Positions 30,975 through 40,567 are shown, numbered from the stretch's first letter. The stretch is 64,000 bases of DNA from Rhizobiales bacterium CCH3-A5 (GCA_001556025.1 LSIB01000154.1:1-64000); one strand, 5' to 3'. The notes: generated by a model not told the origin, from the sequence alone. Numbers and translations: made by a program.

Positions 30975-31751
30975 GTGAGCAGCGTCGCAGAATTTATCAG
31001 GAGCATGATTCTTCAGACTGTATTCTATCGATGCGTCGTGACAAGTGTTGTATTTTCGTTCATTTTGACATGTATTATAGCGATATTTATGGGTGATTTG
31101 TCTTTAAAATTGACCTCACCGTTCTACGAATACAGATCCAATAATGGCCCGTGGTTTGTAGTTTCTTTCGTAGTATTTTCTTGCTGCCTATCGGCGCTCG
31201 GTTATTTTAGTGAATACAAAGCAAAAGAAGATATATTAACGCCGATCCGGAAAATGCTTGTCGGTACATGGAAAGTTCGATTTGAATCATGGATCCTTGA
31301 AGACGGGAAAATTAGAAAATCTTCGACGCAAGACGTCTGTATTATCAATATTGACAATATAAGTGCAAAGCTATATATGAACTTCACAATTAACAACAGC
31401 GATATATTCTGTGATACCGAATTTGATATCACTAATGTGAATATACAATTTCAAACAGAACCAAAAAAACTTATATATTTCCATGAAATTGATCTTCAAC
31501 TCAAAGAGCCGGCTCAATTTAGTAGAACAGAACCTAAATTGACGATGCCAATACTTGGTGTATTGGAATTTCGAGTGATAGATGACAAAGTAAATGGTAT
31601 GTCAGGCTATTGGTATGACGTAAACAATACGATTTGGCACCTCCTCGGACCATCAAAGCTTTTTGGAAGTGAAACCATTGATGCCGCCCTAGCAAAGGGA
31701 GCGACAACGTTTAGAGGTGCACTCCGGTTTGATCGCGTCCAACAGGACTGA
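30975..31751 (+). CDS. AT-rich membrane protein with beta-rich domain, probably acquired
   Basis: A 258-residue protein I do not recognise. Two transmembrane helices (about residues 15-38 and 58-76) are followed by a soluble beta-rich domain of about 170 residues beginning LVGTWKVRFESW, a G-x-W start like lipocalin-type barrels. Base composition is strikingly AT-rich, with many ATA and TTA codons, unlike every neighbour, so lateral transfer is likely. The GTG at 30975 is preceded by GGAGG at 8 bases; a GTG at 30960 is also possible. The 2TM-plus-barrel plan resembles S-2TMbeta/Cap15-type CBASS effectors, but no nucleotidyl cyclase lies nearby and this is speculation. Confidence 0.7.
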   Translation: MSSVAEFIRSMILQTVFYRCVVTSVVFSFILTCIIAIFMGDLSLKLTSPFYEYRSNNGPWFVVSFVVFSCCLSALGYFSEYKAKEDILTPIRKMLVGTWKVRFESWILEDGKIRKSSTQDVCIINIDNISAKLYMNFTINNSDIFCDTEFDITNVNIQFQTEPKKLIYFHEIDLQLKEPAQFSRTEPKLTMPILGVLEFRVIDDKVNGMSGYWYDVNNTIWHLLGPSKLFGSETIDAALAKGATTFRGALRFDRVQQD

Positions 31752-31813
31752 CAACAGGCAGGCACGCTATTGCAGTGAGCGAGAACATCGACCGATCGGT
31801 CGGCACCGCCCGA

Positions 31814-32942
31814 TCAGTCGATGTCCTCGACCTCCACTTCCGTGCCGTAGACCCGCTGCGCCAGCGACGCCTCCATGAACGGATCGAGCGCGCCGTCGAG
31901 CACCTCGGACGGCGCCGTCGAGCTCACCCCGGTGCGCAGGTCCTTCACGAGCTGATAGGGCTGCAGCACATAGGAGCGGATCTGGTGTCCCCAGCCGATG
32001 TCGGTCTTCGAGGCCTGCTCGGCGTTGGCCTTCTCTTCCCGCTTCTTGAGCTCGACCTCGTACAGCCTCGCGCGCAGCATGTCCCAGGCCTTGGCCCGGT
32101 TCTTGTGCTGCGAACGCTCCTGCTGGCAGGAGACCGCGATCCCTGAGGGGATATGCGTGATGCGGACGGCAGAGTCAGTCGTGTTGATGTGCTGCCCGCC
32201 CGCGCCTTGCGCCCGGTAGGTGTCGATCCGGCAGTCGGATTCGTTGATGTCGATGACGATGCGGTCATCGACCACCGGATAGACCCAGACCGAGGCGAAG
32301 GAGGTCTGCCGCCTTGCATTCGAGTCGAAGGGCGAAATGCGCACCAGCCGGTGGACGCCGCTCTCCGTCTTCAGCCAGCCATAGGCGTTGTGGCCTTTGA
32401 ACTGCAGCGTCGCCGACTTGATGCCGGCGGTGTCGCCGTCCTGGTATTCGAGCGTCTCGACCTTGAGCTTCCGCCGCTCGCCCCAGCGGCGATACATCCG
32501 CAGCAGCATCTCGGCCCAGTCCTGGGATTCGGTGCCGCCCGCGCCGGGGTGGATCTCGAGATAGGTGTCGAGCATGTCGGCCTCGCCCGACAGCAGCGTC
32601 TCGACCTGCATCCGGGCGGCTTCGGTCTCGACCGCCTTGATGCCGGCCTCGCCCTCGGCGATCGAGGCCTGATCACCCTCCATCTCGCCGAGCTCGATGA
32701 AGGTGAGCGCGTCCTCGAGATCGCGTTCGAGCTTGCCGATGCCCTCGATCTGCGTTTCCAGCGATGTGCGCTCGCGCATCAGCTTCTGCGCGGCCTCTGC
32801 GTCGTTCCAGAAGTCGGGACCTTCCGAGAGGGCGTTCAGTTCGGCGAGACGGCGCTGTGCGACATCCCAGTCAAAGATGCCTCCTCAGCAGTCCGATCGA
32901 CTGCTTGGCGTTGTCGAGTTGAGTCTGGATTTCTGGACGCAT
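31814..32942 (-). CDS. prfB: Peptide chain release factor 2 with programmed +1 frameshift
   Basis: A 375-residue release factor that reads UGA and UAA. The first 23 codons ([19 protein letters not shown] then RRHL) end in an in-frame TGA at 32871-32873, and the +1 frame continues [12 protein letters not shown] to the stop at 31814. The frameshift signal CTT-TGA-C is preceded 3 bases upstream by AGGAGG, as in Escherichia coli prfB, so RF2 controls its own synthesis. GGQ is in [16 protein letters not shown], and the stop-codon-recognition SPF is in [13 protein letters not shown]. The coordinates include both segments; translation requires skipping one T at 32873. Confidence 0.96.
32870..32885 (-). 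other. prfB programmed frameshift site
   Basis: On the minus strand AGGAGG (32885-32880), CAT, CTT (32876-32874), TGA (32873-32871) and C (32870). The internal Shine-Dalgarno, the slippery CTT and the poor-context UGA stop form the standard autoregulatory +1 signal: when RF2 is scarce the ribosome slips and makes more RF2. Confidence 0.95.
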
Positions 32943-33020
32943 GATTCGGTCGCAGGCCTTTGGTGAAACGAAGCGCCGGGATAAGGGGATTGTTCTGCGC
33001 TGTAAATGAGAGGCGCGGGG

Positions 33021-33163
33021 AACCCCTCTCCCGGAGGGAGAGGGGCAGGGGTGAGGGGTCGGCCCCTTGACCAGTTGCGTGGAAGCTGACCGCACTTCGG
33101 TTCAGGCTAACCTCGAAACGTCCGACACCTCACCCCTGCCCCTCTCCTTACAGGAGAGGGGTT
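33021..33163. repeat. REP-like inverted doublet, family C (prfB-PBP1A gap)
   Basis: Two copies face each other: AACCCCTCTCCCGGAGGGAG continuing GGGCAGGGGTGAGG (33021-33060) and its reverse complement ACCTCACCCCTGCC to GAGAGGGGTT (33127-33163), about 66 bases apart. Each copy is itself palindromic at its CTCTCC/GGAGAG core. Related copies lie at 56003-56040, 56109-56143 and 56514-56551, the last two flanking the DUF559 gene. Confidence 0.88.
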
Positions 33164-33174
33164 CTTCCAGTGCA

Positions 33175-35622
33175 TCAATACAACCCGCCCGTCCCCGAGC
33201 CCACGCCGCGCCCGCCGCCGGGCGAGACGCTGATCGGGGCCGAGCCGTCGCCGGCCGCGCCGATGATCGAGTAGCTGTCTGGCGGGGCGGTGCCGGGCTT
33301 GAAGGCCTCGAGGATGCCGCCCTCGCCGCCAGACCGCATGCCGGTGCGCGGATCGACGCGGATCAGCTTGATGCCGGCGGGCACGCGGAACGGGGTCGCC
33401 GGCTTGTCCTTGAGCGCGGCGGCCATGAAATCGCGGAAGATCGGCGCGGCGTACTGGCCGGCGGTGGCCGAGGTGCCGAGCGATTTGGGCGTGTCGAAGC
33501 CCATATAGACGCCCACTGCGAGGTCCGGCGAGAAGCCGACGAACCAGACGTCCTTGGCGTCGTTGGTCGTGCCGGTCTTGCCCGCGAGCGGCTTGCCGAC
33601 GGACTTGACCACGGTGGCGGTGCCGGCCTGCACCACGCTCTCCATGATCGAGACCATCTGATAGGCTGTCAGCGGGTCGATGACCTGGTCGCGGTTGTCG
33701 ATGAGGCGCGGCTCGCGCTGGTTGTTCCACTTCTCGGCGTCGCAGCCCTCGCAGATGCGCTGGTCGTGCCGGAAGATCGTCGCGCCCCAGCGGTCCTGGA
33801 TGCGGTCGATCAGCGTCGGGCGGATGCGCTTGCCGCCATTGACCAGCATGGCGTAGCCGGCGGTCATGCGCATCACGGTCGTCTCGCCTGCCCCCAGCGA
33901 CATGGAGAGCACCGGAAGCATGTCGTCATAGACGCCGAAGCGGCGCGAATACTCCGCGATAAGCGGCATGCCGACATCCTTGGCGAGCCGGACCGTCATC
34001 AGGTTCTTCGAGAACTGGATGCCGTAGCGCAGCGTGCGCGGGCCGGTGAACTTGCCGTCGTAGTTGCTCGGAGCCCAGACGCCGAGGCCGCCACCCTGAT
34101 CGACCTCGATGGGCGCGTCTAGCACGATCGAGGACGGGGTGTAGCCGTTGTCGAGCGCGGTGGCGTAGACGAAGGGCTTGAAGGACGAGCCGGGCTGGCG
34201 CAGCGCCTGCGTGGCGCGGTTGAAGACCGACTGGTCGTGGGAAAAGCCGCCGACCATGGCGAGCACGCGACCCGAGAACGGGTCCATCACGGTGATGGCG
34301 CCGTTGACCTCGGGAAGCTGGCGCAAACGGACCTGGCCGGGCTTGCCGTCGATCGGTTCGACATAAACCACGTCGCCGACGGAGACGGCCTGCGCGACAC
34401 GGGCGCGACGCGTCCATTTCACGCCTTCGGGGCCGAGCGTCACGGTGGCGCGCTCGGCGCGCAACGCGCCGGAGGTCTCGTTCAGGGGATGCAGGCCGAT
34501 CCGGGCCGCGTCGCCGGTCACGTCGAGCACGACGCCGAGGCGCCAGGGCGCGACGTCGCCGAGCACCTTGAGCTCGCCGATCGCCAGCCCCCAGTCGCGG
34601 GCCGACAGGTCGAGTTTCTGGATCGCGCCGCGCCAGCCGCGCGCCTCGTCGAAGCGCACCAGCCCGTCGACCAGCGCCTTGCGGGCCTGGAGCTGCATCT
34701 TGGGGTCGACCGTGGCGCGCACCGAGAGGCCGCCCTCGAGCAGCTTCTTCTCGCCATAGCGGTCCTGCAGCTCGCGCCGGATTTCCTCGGCGAAGTAACC
34801 GGCCGCGAAATTGTTCGGCGAGACCGTGCGCGGGTTGACCCCGAGCGGCTGGTTCTTGGCGGCGTCGCCCACGGCGCGGGCGACGTAGCCGTTCTCGACC
34901 ATGCGATCGATGACGTAGTTGCGGCGCTCGATCGCGCGCTCGCGGTTGCGGAAGGGGTGCAGATCGGTCGGAGCCTTGGGCAGGGCGGCGAGATAGGCCG
35001 CCTCCTGCAGGTTCAGCTCATGCACCGACTTCCCGAAATAGTTCAGCGCGGCCGCCGCGATGCCGTAGCTGCCCTGCCCCGGCGCAGGCGCGCCGAGATA
35101 GATCTCGTTCAAATAGAGTTCGAGGATCTTGTCCTTCGAATAGGTCGCCTCGATCCGCAGCGCCACCAGCGCTTCGCGGATCTTGCGCTCGATGTTCTGG
35201 TCGGAGCCGACGAGGAAGTTCTTGGCGACCTGCTGCGTGATCGTCGAGGCGCCCTGCGGACGCCGGCCGGCGGCGCGGTTGCGGAAATTGGTGATCGCGG
35301 CGCGCACCAACCCTTCCGGATCGACGCCGACATGCTTGTAGAAATTCTTGTCCTCGGCCGAGAGCACCGCTTCGATGATCAGCTTGGGCACGGCCTGGAT
35401 CGGCAGATAGAGCCTGCGCTCGCGGGCGAACTCGGCGATCAGCCCGCCATCGCCGGCATGGACGCGCGTCATCACCGGCGGCTCGTAGTTCCGCAACTGC
35501 GCGGAATCCGGCAGGTCCTTGGAGAAGTGCCACAGGAAGCCGGCCGCGACGACGGCGCCGACGACGAAAACGATCGCGCCGGCGGCGAACAACCATCCGA
35601 AGATTCGCAGGATAAACCGCAT
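33175..35622 (-). CDS. mrcA: Penicillin-binding protein 1A (bifunctional)
   Basis: An 815-residue class A penicillin-binding protein that polymerises and cross-links peptidoglycan in the periplasm. One N-terminal transmembrane helix (ILRIFGWLFAAGAIVFVVGAV), then the glycosyltransferase domain with SAEDKNFYKHVG (catalytic Glu), GASTITQQVAKN and LNEIYLG, an OB-like insert, and the transpeptidase domain with the active serine in GSSFKPF, FSKNLM and LAGKTGTT. Length is normal. AGGG 6 bases before the ATG at 35622 favours that start over the longer frame. It is followed by the family C doublet and lies after the amidase gene on the same strand, suggesting a cell-wall operon. Confidence 0.96.
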   Translation of the reverse strand: MRFILRIFGWLFAAGAIVFVVGAVVAAGFLWHFSKDLPDSAQLRNYEPPVMTRVHAGDGGLIAEFARERRLYLPIQAVPKLIIEAVLSAEDKNFYKHVGVDPEGLVRAAITNFRNRAAGRRPQGASTITQQVAKNFLVGSDQNIERKIREALVALRIEATYSKDKILELYLNEIYLGAPAPGQGSYGIAAAALNYFGKSVHELNLQEAAYLAALPKAPTDLHPFRNRERAIERRNYVIDRMVENGYVARAVGDAAKNQPLGVNPRTVSPNNFAAGYFAEEIRRELQDRYGEKKLLEGGLSVRATVDPKMQLQARKALVDGLVRFDEARGWRGAIQKLDLSARDWGLAIGELKVLGDVAPWRLGVVLDVTGDAARIGLHPLNETSGALRAERATVTLGPEGVKWTRRARVAQAVSVGDVVYVEPIDGKPGQVRLRQLPEVNGAITVMDPFSGRVLAMVGGFSHDQSVFNRATQALRQPGSSFKPFVYATALDNGYTPSSIVLDAPIEVDQGGGLGVWAPSNYDGKFTGPRTLRYGIQFSKNLMTVRLAKDVGMPLIAEYSRRFGVYDDMLPVLSMSLGAGETTVMRMTAGYAMLVNGGKRIRPTLIDRIQDRWGATIFRHDQRICEGCDAEKWNNQREPRLIDNRDQVIDPLTAYQMVSIMESVVQAGTATVVKSVGKPLAGKTGTTNDAKDVWFVGFSPDLAVGVYMGFDTPKSLGTSATAGQYAAPIFRDFMAAALKDKPATPFRVPAGIKLIRVDPRTGMRSGGEGGILEAFKPGTAPPDSYSIIGAAGDGSAPISVSPGGGRGVGSGTGGLY

Positions 35623-35764
35623 CGCAGGCCCTGGCCCTAAAGTGTTTTCTGCAGCGCGCCCGATAGCGGCATGCGCCGAAACAAGTCTCTCGACCCAACC
35701 ACGTCTATAACACGGCAGAGATGGCGGAACCGTGGCCTTGCGACCACAATCGCGTCCGACACGC

Positions 35765-36997
35765 TCATTGCTTGGGCGCGATGACGGCCGCCGCGGCCTT
35801 GCCGGCCGGCGCGCGCTCGCGCTCGAAATAGCCATCGATCGCAGCCTCGACGGCCGAGACCGCCTGAAGCCGCCAACTCTCCGAATTGAGCAGCTCGGCG
35901 TCCTTGGGGCTCGACATATAGCCCAATTCGATCAGCACGGAGGGCACGTCGGGCGCGCTGAGCACGCGGAAACCGGCCGAGCGGAGCGGCACCTTGTGCA
36001 TCTTCACCGAACCGCCGAGCCGCTCGACCAGATTGCGCGCGAACACGGAGGAGAAGGTCCGGGTCTCGCGTTTGGCGAGGTCCATTAAAATGCCGGCTAT
36101 GTCCTGAACGCCCTCTTCGGATTCGAGCCCGGCGACGGCGTCGGCCTGGTTCTCCTTGGCGGCGAGCCTGGCCGATTCGGCGTCGGTCGCGCGTTCGGAG
36201 CCGGTGTAGACGGTGGCGCCGCGCACCTCCTGCGCCTGCGTCAGCGAATCGGCATGGATCGAGATGAACAGGTCCGCGCCGGCCGCTCGTGCGATCGCGA
36301 CGCGCTCCTGCAGCGGCACGAAGCGGTCGTCATCGCGCGTCATCCGCACGACATAGCGCCCGCTTGCCTCCAGCTTGCGCTTCAAAGCCGTGCCGAACGC
36401 GAGAACGACCGATTTCTCGGAGATCGACGCGACCACCGCGCCGGGGTCGATGCCGCCATGGCCGGGGTCGATCACAACGACCTGACGCGTCTCGCCGGGA
36501 GCCTTGCCGGCTCCGGGCAGCGCCGGCGCGGACACCTCGCGCGCTCTTGCGGCCGATTCGGCCGCGGCGGCCTGGAACTCGGCGCGGCTCGCGCGCTTCA
36601 GTTCGACGACGAGTTCGCCGAAGCCGCCTCGCATCTCGCGGATCTCGGCTTTGGTGACCAGGGCCGGCTGGGCCAGATCGAGGATGATTCGCGCTTTGTC
36701 GGCGGTGAAGAGACCGAAGCGAAAGGCGCTGACGAAACCGGCGCCGCGCCGCGCATTGGCAGGCTGGACCTGAAAATTCACCGAGGGCAGATCGATGACG
36801 GCGCGATCGGGGCCCGCGATCACGGTGGCGGTTACCGCGACCGGCCGCGACAGCGCCATGGTCAGGCGGACGGTGTCGCCGACCTGCTCGATTTTCGCAT
36901 CGGTTGCGACGGGGAAGTCGCTTGCCGGCCTGGGATTGGCCACAGCCGTAACGGCGGCGGCGAGCAGCGCGGCCAGACCAAAGGCCACAGCGCGCAA
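35765..36997 (-). CDS. N-acetylmuramoyl-L-alanine amidase (AmiC-like)
   Basis: A 410-residue periplasmic amidase. A signal peptide (FGLAALLAAAVTAVANPRP) leads to an AMIN domain (residues about 30-130) that binds septal wall and to an Amidase_3 catalytic domain with zinc ligands in IDPGHGGIDPGA, Glu in SEKSVVLAF, His in SIHADSL and the C-terminal Glu in LIELGYMSSP. It cleaves the bond between MurNAc and the stem peptide during septum splitting. The frame begins with TTG at 36997; a GTG at 36988 is an alternative, so the start is uncertain by three codons. It lies upstream of PBP1A on the same strand. Confidence 0.92.
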   Translation of the reverse strand: MRAVAFGLAALLAAAVTAVANPRPASDFPVATDAKIEQVGDTVRLTMALSRPVAVTATVIAGPDRAVIDLPSVNFQVQPANARRGAGFVSAFRFGLFTADKARIILDLAQPALVTKAEIREMRGGFGELVVELKRASRAEFQAAAAESAARAREVSAPALPGAGKAPGETRQVVVIDPGHGGIDPGAVVASISEKSVVLAFGTALKRKLEASGRYVVRMTRDDDRFVPLQERVAIARAAGADLFISIHADSLTQAQEVRGATVYTGSERATDAESARLAAKENQADAVAGLESEEGVQDIAGILMDLAKRETRTFSSVFARNLVERLGGSVKMHKVPLRSAGFRVLSAPDVPSVLIELGYMSSPKDAELLNSESWRLQAVSAVEAAIDGYFERERAPAGKAAAAVIAPKQ

Positions 36998-37768
36998 GCG
37001 CCCAAGATAGCCCCCCTCGCGCAGCCGGTCTGCGCGATAGCGGCGTGGGCAGGCGCTGCCAGGGCTCGGGCGGTCGATCAGCGGCGTTGTCCCATTGGCG
37101 GTCGGGAATGCTTAACCATAGCGGCGCGAAACCCTAATAAGGGGTTACCATGGCAGCCCTCTCCCGAAAACAGCCGGCATGCAGCGTCATCGCATTGCCG
37201 GCGCGATGTGACTTGCAGAACACGCCCTTGCGGAACACGCCCTCGCAAAACACGCCCTTGCAAAACATGCCCGGCTGTCTGTAATGAGCTTGGTTGCATT
37301 GCGAGGCGGCCCATGGTGCGCATCCGGATCCGAGGATCCGTCGGCGTCCGGGGCCAGCCCCAAGGCGATCGGCCCATTCCGGGTTCGACCGCCGCAAGTC
37401 AACCGCAAACGGATCGTCCGCAGACGGCCGAAGCCGGACGCGCCTGTCTGTCAGGCGTACGGCCACGTCTCGCGAGCGTGCAATCGCGGTGTGCCCCTGC
37501 AGTTTGCCAGGACGCGCCGCAGGTCGGGACATAATGTCGGGGCATACGACGCCGCTTTACACAACGGTTGATCGTCTAGACCTGCGGGACCGCGCCGGGC
37601 TTCTTGCCTGCGCGGATTTCCCGAGCCGCCATCCTGTCCCGTCCCTTTCGTCCCTCCTGCAACTTGCCGGCACAAACCGGCCTTCGCGCGGCGCCCCTGC
37701 CCGCGGCAGCGGATCGTTGTCCGCAGCCCGGCGGGTCCTGTCGGCGTGCGCGCCCATGGAAGACTCTG
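36998..37768 (+). other. Long leader/intergenic region upstream of rne
   Basis: About 770 bases between the divergent amidase gene and rne without a supported gene. It contains the 15-base tandem repeat at 37213-37272 and presumably the rne promoter. RNase E mRNAs have long leaders through which the enzyme lowers its own level in enterobacteria; a similar leader would fit but I see no recognisable element. ORFs here look like chance frames. Confidence 0.5.
37213..37272 (+). repeat. Four-copy 15-base tandem repeat
   Basis: Units TTGCAGAACACGCCC, TTGCGGAACACGCCC, TCGCAAAACACGCCC and TTGCAAAACATGCCC follow without gaps (37213-37227, 37228-37242, 37243-37257, 37258-37272). Each differs from its neighbour at 1-3 positions. 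The repeat lies in the region upstream of rne. Unit number may vary between strains. Confidence 0.92.
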
Positions 37769-40561
37769 ATGGCCAACAAGATGCTTATCGACGCCACCCA
37801 CCCGGAAGAGACCCGGGTCGTGGTGGTCCGCGGTTCCCGCGTCGAGGAATTTGATTTCGAATCCGCCAGCAGGAAACCCCTGCGCGGCAATATCTATCTG
37901 GCGAAGGTGACGCGCGTGGAGCCCTCGCTCCAGGCCGCCTTCGTCGAATATGGCGGCAACCGCCACGGCTTCCTGGCCTTCTCCGAAATTCACCCGGACT
38001 ACTACCAGATCCCGATGGCCGACCGGCAGGCGCTGCTGGCCGAGGAGGCCCGCGCCGACCGTGAGGACGAGCGCGACGAAGAGAAGCGCGAGAAGCGTGG
38101 CCGCCGCGACCGTGGACGCCGCGGCGACCGCGACGGTCGCGCCAAGAAAGCCGCCGGCGACGAGACGGTGACGGCCGAGGTCGAAGCGATCGAAGGCGAC
38201 GGCCATGTCGAGACCGACGGCAAGGAAGCCGCCGTGGTCAGCGAGGGCGCGCCCGCCAATGGCGAGGAGTTCGCTCCGTCGGTCACCGAATCCGCCAGCG
38301 AGGACGCAGTCGAGAACGCGGCGCCCCTGACCTTCGAGACACAGTCCGGCGAGAGCGCCGAGCCGTCCGAGGAGCCCGAGGCCCGCAAGCCCGCCGAGGA
38401 GGATGAGGACGGCGACGAGCACGCCGACGACGCCGAGCACGAGGAGCCCGAGCAGCTCGGCGGCGGCGACGCGCTCGACGACGTACAGGAGCGGCCGCAG
38501 CGCCATTCGCGCCGCCAGTACAAGATCCAGGAGGTGATCAAGCGCCGCCAGATCATCCTCGTGCAGGTCGTCAAGGAGGAGCGCGGCAACAAGGGCGCTG
38601 CGCTGACCACCTATCTCTCGCTGGCGGGCCGCTATTCGGTGCTGATGCCCAACACCGGCAAGGGCGGCGGCATCTCCCGTAAAATCACCAATGCCGAGGA
38701 CCGCAAGCGCCTCAAGGAAATCGCCCAGGAGCTGGAGGTGCCGGACGGCATGGGCCTGATCCTGCGTACGGCGGGAGCGGCGCGCACCAAGGTCGAGATC
38801 AAGCGCGACTACGAATATCTGATGCGGATGTGGGAGAGCGTGCGCGAGCTGACGCTGGCCTCGGTCGCGCCCGCGCTGGTCTATGAGGAGGGCAACCTCG
38901 TCAAGCGCTCGATCCGCGACCTCTACAACAAGGACATCGACGAGGTTCACGTCGCCGGCGACGAGGCCTATCGCGAGGCCAAGGACTTCATGCGCATGCT
39001 CATGCCGAGCCAGGCCAAGAGCGTGAAGGTCTATCGCGACCAGACGCCGCTGTTTGCTTCCTTCGGCGTCGAGAGCCAGCTCGATGCGATGTTCTCCAAC
39101 ACGGTGACGCTGAAGTCCGGCGGCTACATCGTCATCAACCAGACCGAGGCGCTGGTCGCCATCGACATCAACTCCGGGCGCTCGACCCGCGAGCACAACA
39201 TCGAGGATACCGCCCTCAAGACCAATCTCGAAGCGGCGGAGGAAATCTCCCGCCAGCTCCGCCTGCGCGATCTCGCCGGCCTCATCGTGATCGATTTCAT
39301 CGACATGGAGGAGAACCGCAACAACCGCGCGGTCGAGAAGAAGCTGAAGGACTGCCTCAAGGACGACCGCGCCCGCATCCAGGTCGGCCGCATCTCCGCC
39401 TTCGGCCTGCTGGAGATGTCGCGCCAGCGCATCCGCACCGGCGTTCTCGAAAGCTCGTCGGTACCCTGCCCGCATTGCGCCGGGGCCGGCATGATGCGCT
39501 CGGCCGCGTCGGTCTCGCTGCAGATCCTGCGCGCGCTCGAGGAAAACCTGATCAAGAGCGCCTCGCACAACCTGACCGTCCGGACGCGGCCGGAGGTCGC
39601 GCTTTATGTGCTCAACCAGAAGCGCGCGCATCTGAGCGATCTGGAGACGCGCTTCGGCATCGCGATCAGCGTCGCGGTCGATGCGACCCTGCTCGGCACG
39701 CGCTATTTCGAGGTCGAGCGCGGCGAGTTTGTCGGCAATGAGGGCCGGATCATTCCGGCCAGTACGATGAAGGCGGAGGCCATCCCCGCCGATCTCGACG
39801 ACGAGGCGCTCGACGCCGCCGCCGAAGCCGAGGCTCTCGACGCCGAGGACGATGCGGTCGCCGAGCCCGGCTCGGCCGAGGGCAGAACCGAGCGGTCGGC
39901 CGATGGCGAGGCCCGTGGCGAAGGCGGCCGCAAGCGCCGGCGTCGCCGCCGGCGGCGGCGTGGCGGCGAGCGCGACGCCAATGGCGTGCGTCTCGACGGC
40001 GGCAGCGATGCCGAGGGCGAAGAGGATGGCGAGGGCGACGAGGACGGCGACGACAACGCCGTTGACGCCGGCGAGACCGTCGCGGCGGCTCCTCCTGCCG
40101 ATGAGCCGGCGACGGAAGCGGTCGAGACCGAGGTGACATCCGAGGCCAAGCCGCGTCGCGGCCGCCGCGGCGGCCGCGGCAAGAAGGCGGATGCTGCCGA
40201 AAGCGAGGCTCCGGCGGAGACGCCGGTCGCGGCCGAGGCCGTCGAGCCGGCCGCTGAGGAGGCGCCCGCCGCCGAGCCCGAGAAGCCCAAGCGCCGTTCG
40301 CGCGCCAAGAAGGTGGTCGCGACAGCCGAGGACGGCGCGACAGCCGAGGCCGCAGCGGCTCCCGAGCCGGTCGCCGCCGCGCCGGAAACCAAATCGGCGC
40401 CGGCCCCGAAGGCTGAACTGGAGGCCGCCCCTGAGCCGGAGCCCGCTCCTGCCCCCGCCCCTCGCGTGGTCGAGGAGCCGGTCGCGGTCGTGCTGACCCC
40501 GCCCGACCCGGACCGCCCCAAGCGCGGCGGCTGGTGGAACAAGCTGGCCGGACGAGGCTGA
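37769..40561 (+). CDS. rne: Ribonuclease E
   Basis: A 930-residue endoribonuclease and scaffold of the RNA degradosome. The N-terminal S1 domain (NIYLAKVTRVEPSLQAAFVEY) is interrupted by a long charged insert (about residues 90-250, Glu/Asp/Arg-rich), as known in alphaproteobacteria, and resumes at QIILVQVVKEERGNKGAALT. Catalytic aspartates lie in VAIDINSGRS (about 463) and VIDFIDMEENRN (about 507). The zinc-link CPHC at about 566 builds the tetramer. The C-terminal third is disordered, with KRRRRRRRRRRGG for RNA binding, and ends KRGGWWNKL, the GWW motif that binds PNPase in Caulobacter. GGAAGA precedes the ATG at 37769. A strong terminator follows the stop. Confidence 0.96.
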   Translation: MANKMLIDATHPEETRVVVVRGSRVEEFDFESASRKPLRGNIYLAKVTRVEPSLQAAFVEYGGNRHGFLAFSEIHPDYYQIPMADRQALLAEEARADREDERDEEKREKRGRRDRGRRGDRDGRAKKAAGDETVTAEVEAIEGDGHVETDGKEAAVVSEGAPANGEEFAPSVTESASEDAVENAAPLTFETQSGESAEPSEEPEARKPAEEDEDGDEHADDAEHEEPEQLGGGDALDDVQERPQRHSRRQYKIQEVIKRRQIILVQVVKEERGNKGAALTTYLSLAGRYSVLMPNTGKGGGISRKITNAEDRKRLKEIAQELEVPDGMGLILRTAGAARTKVEIKRDYEYLMRMWESVRELTLASVAPALVYEEGNLVKRSIRDLYNKDIDEVHVAGDEAYREAKDFMRMLMPSQAKSVKVYRDQTPLFASFGVESQLDAMFSNTVTLKSGGYIVINQTEALVAIDINSGRSTREHNIEDTALKTNLEAAEEISRQLRLRDLAGLIVIDFIDMEENRNNRAVEKKLKDCLKDDRARIQVGRISAFGLLEMSRQRIRTGVLESSSVPCPHCAGAGMMRSAASVSLQILRALEENLIKSASHNLTVRTRPEVALYVLNQKRAHLSDLETRFGIAISVAVDATLLGTRYFEVERGEFVGNEGRIIPASTMKAEAIPADLDDEALDAAAEAEALDAEDDAVAEPGSAEGRTERSADGEARGEGGRKRRRRRRRRRGGERDANGVRLDGGSDAEGEEDGEGDEDGDDNAVDAGETVAAAPPADEPATEAVETEVTSEAKPRRGRRGGRGKKADAAESEAPAETPVAAEAVEPAAEEAPAAEPEKPKRRSRAKKVVATAEDGATAEAAAAPEPVAAAPETKSAPAPKAELEAAPEPEPAPAPAPRVVEEPVAVVLTPPDPDRPKRGGWWNKLAGRG

Positions 40562-40567
40562 AAGATC

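Noticed and set aside
30975..31751. A complete CBASS defence system
   Set aside because: Only the orphan gene is present; the neighbours are core housekeeping genes and no cyclase, ubiquitin-like or other accessory gene is seen.
37213..37272. CRISPR array
   Set aside because: The units are directly adjacent 15-mers without spacers and there are no cas genes.
37187..37408. Minus-strand peptide with a repeated FARAC motif over the tandem repeat
   Set aside because: The repeat is explained by the 15-base DNA units; the frame has no ribosome site or homologue.
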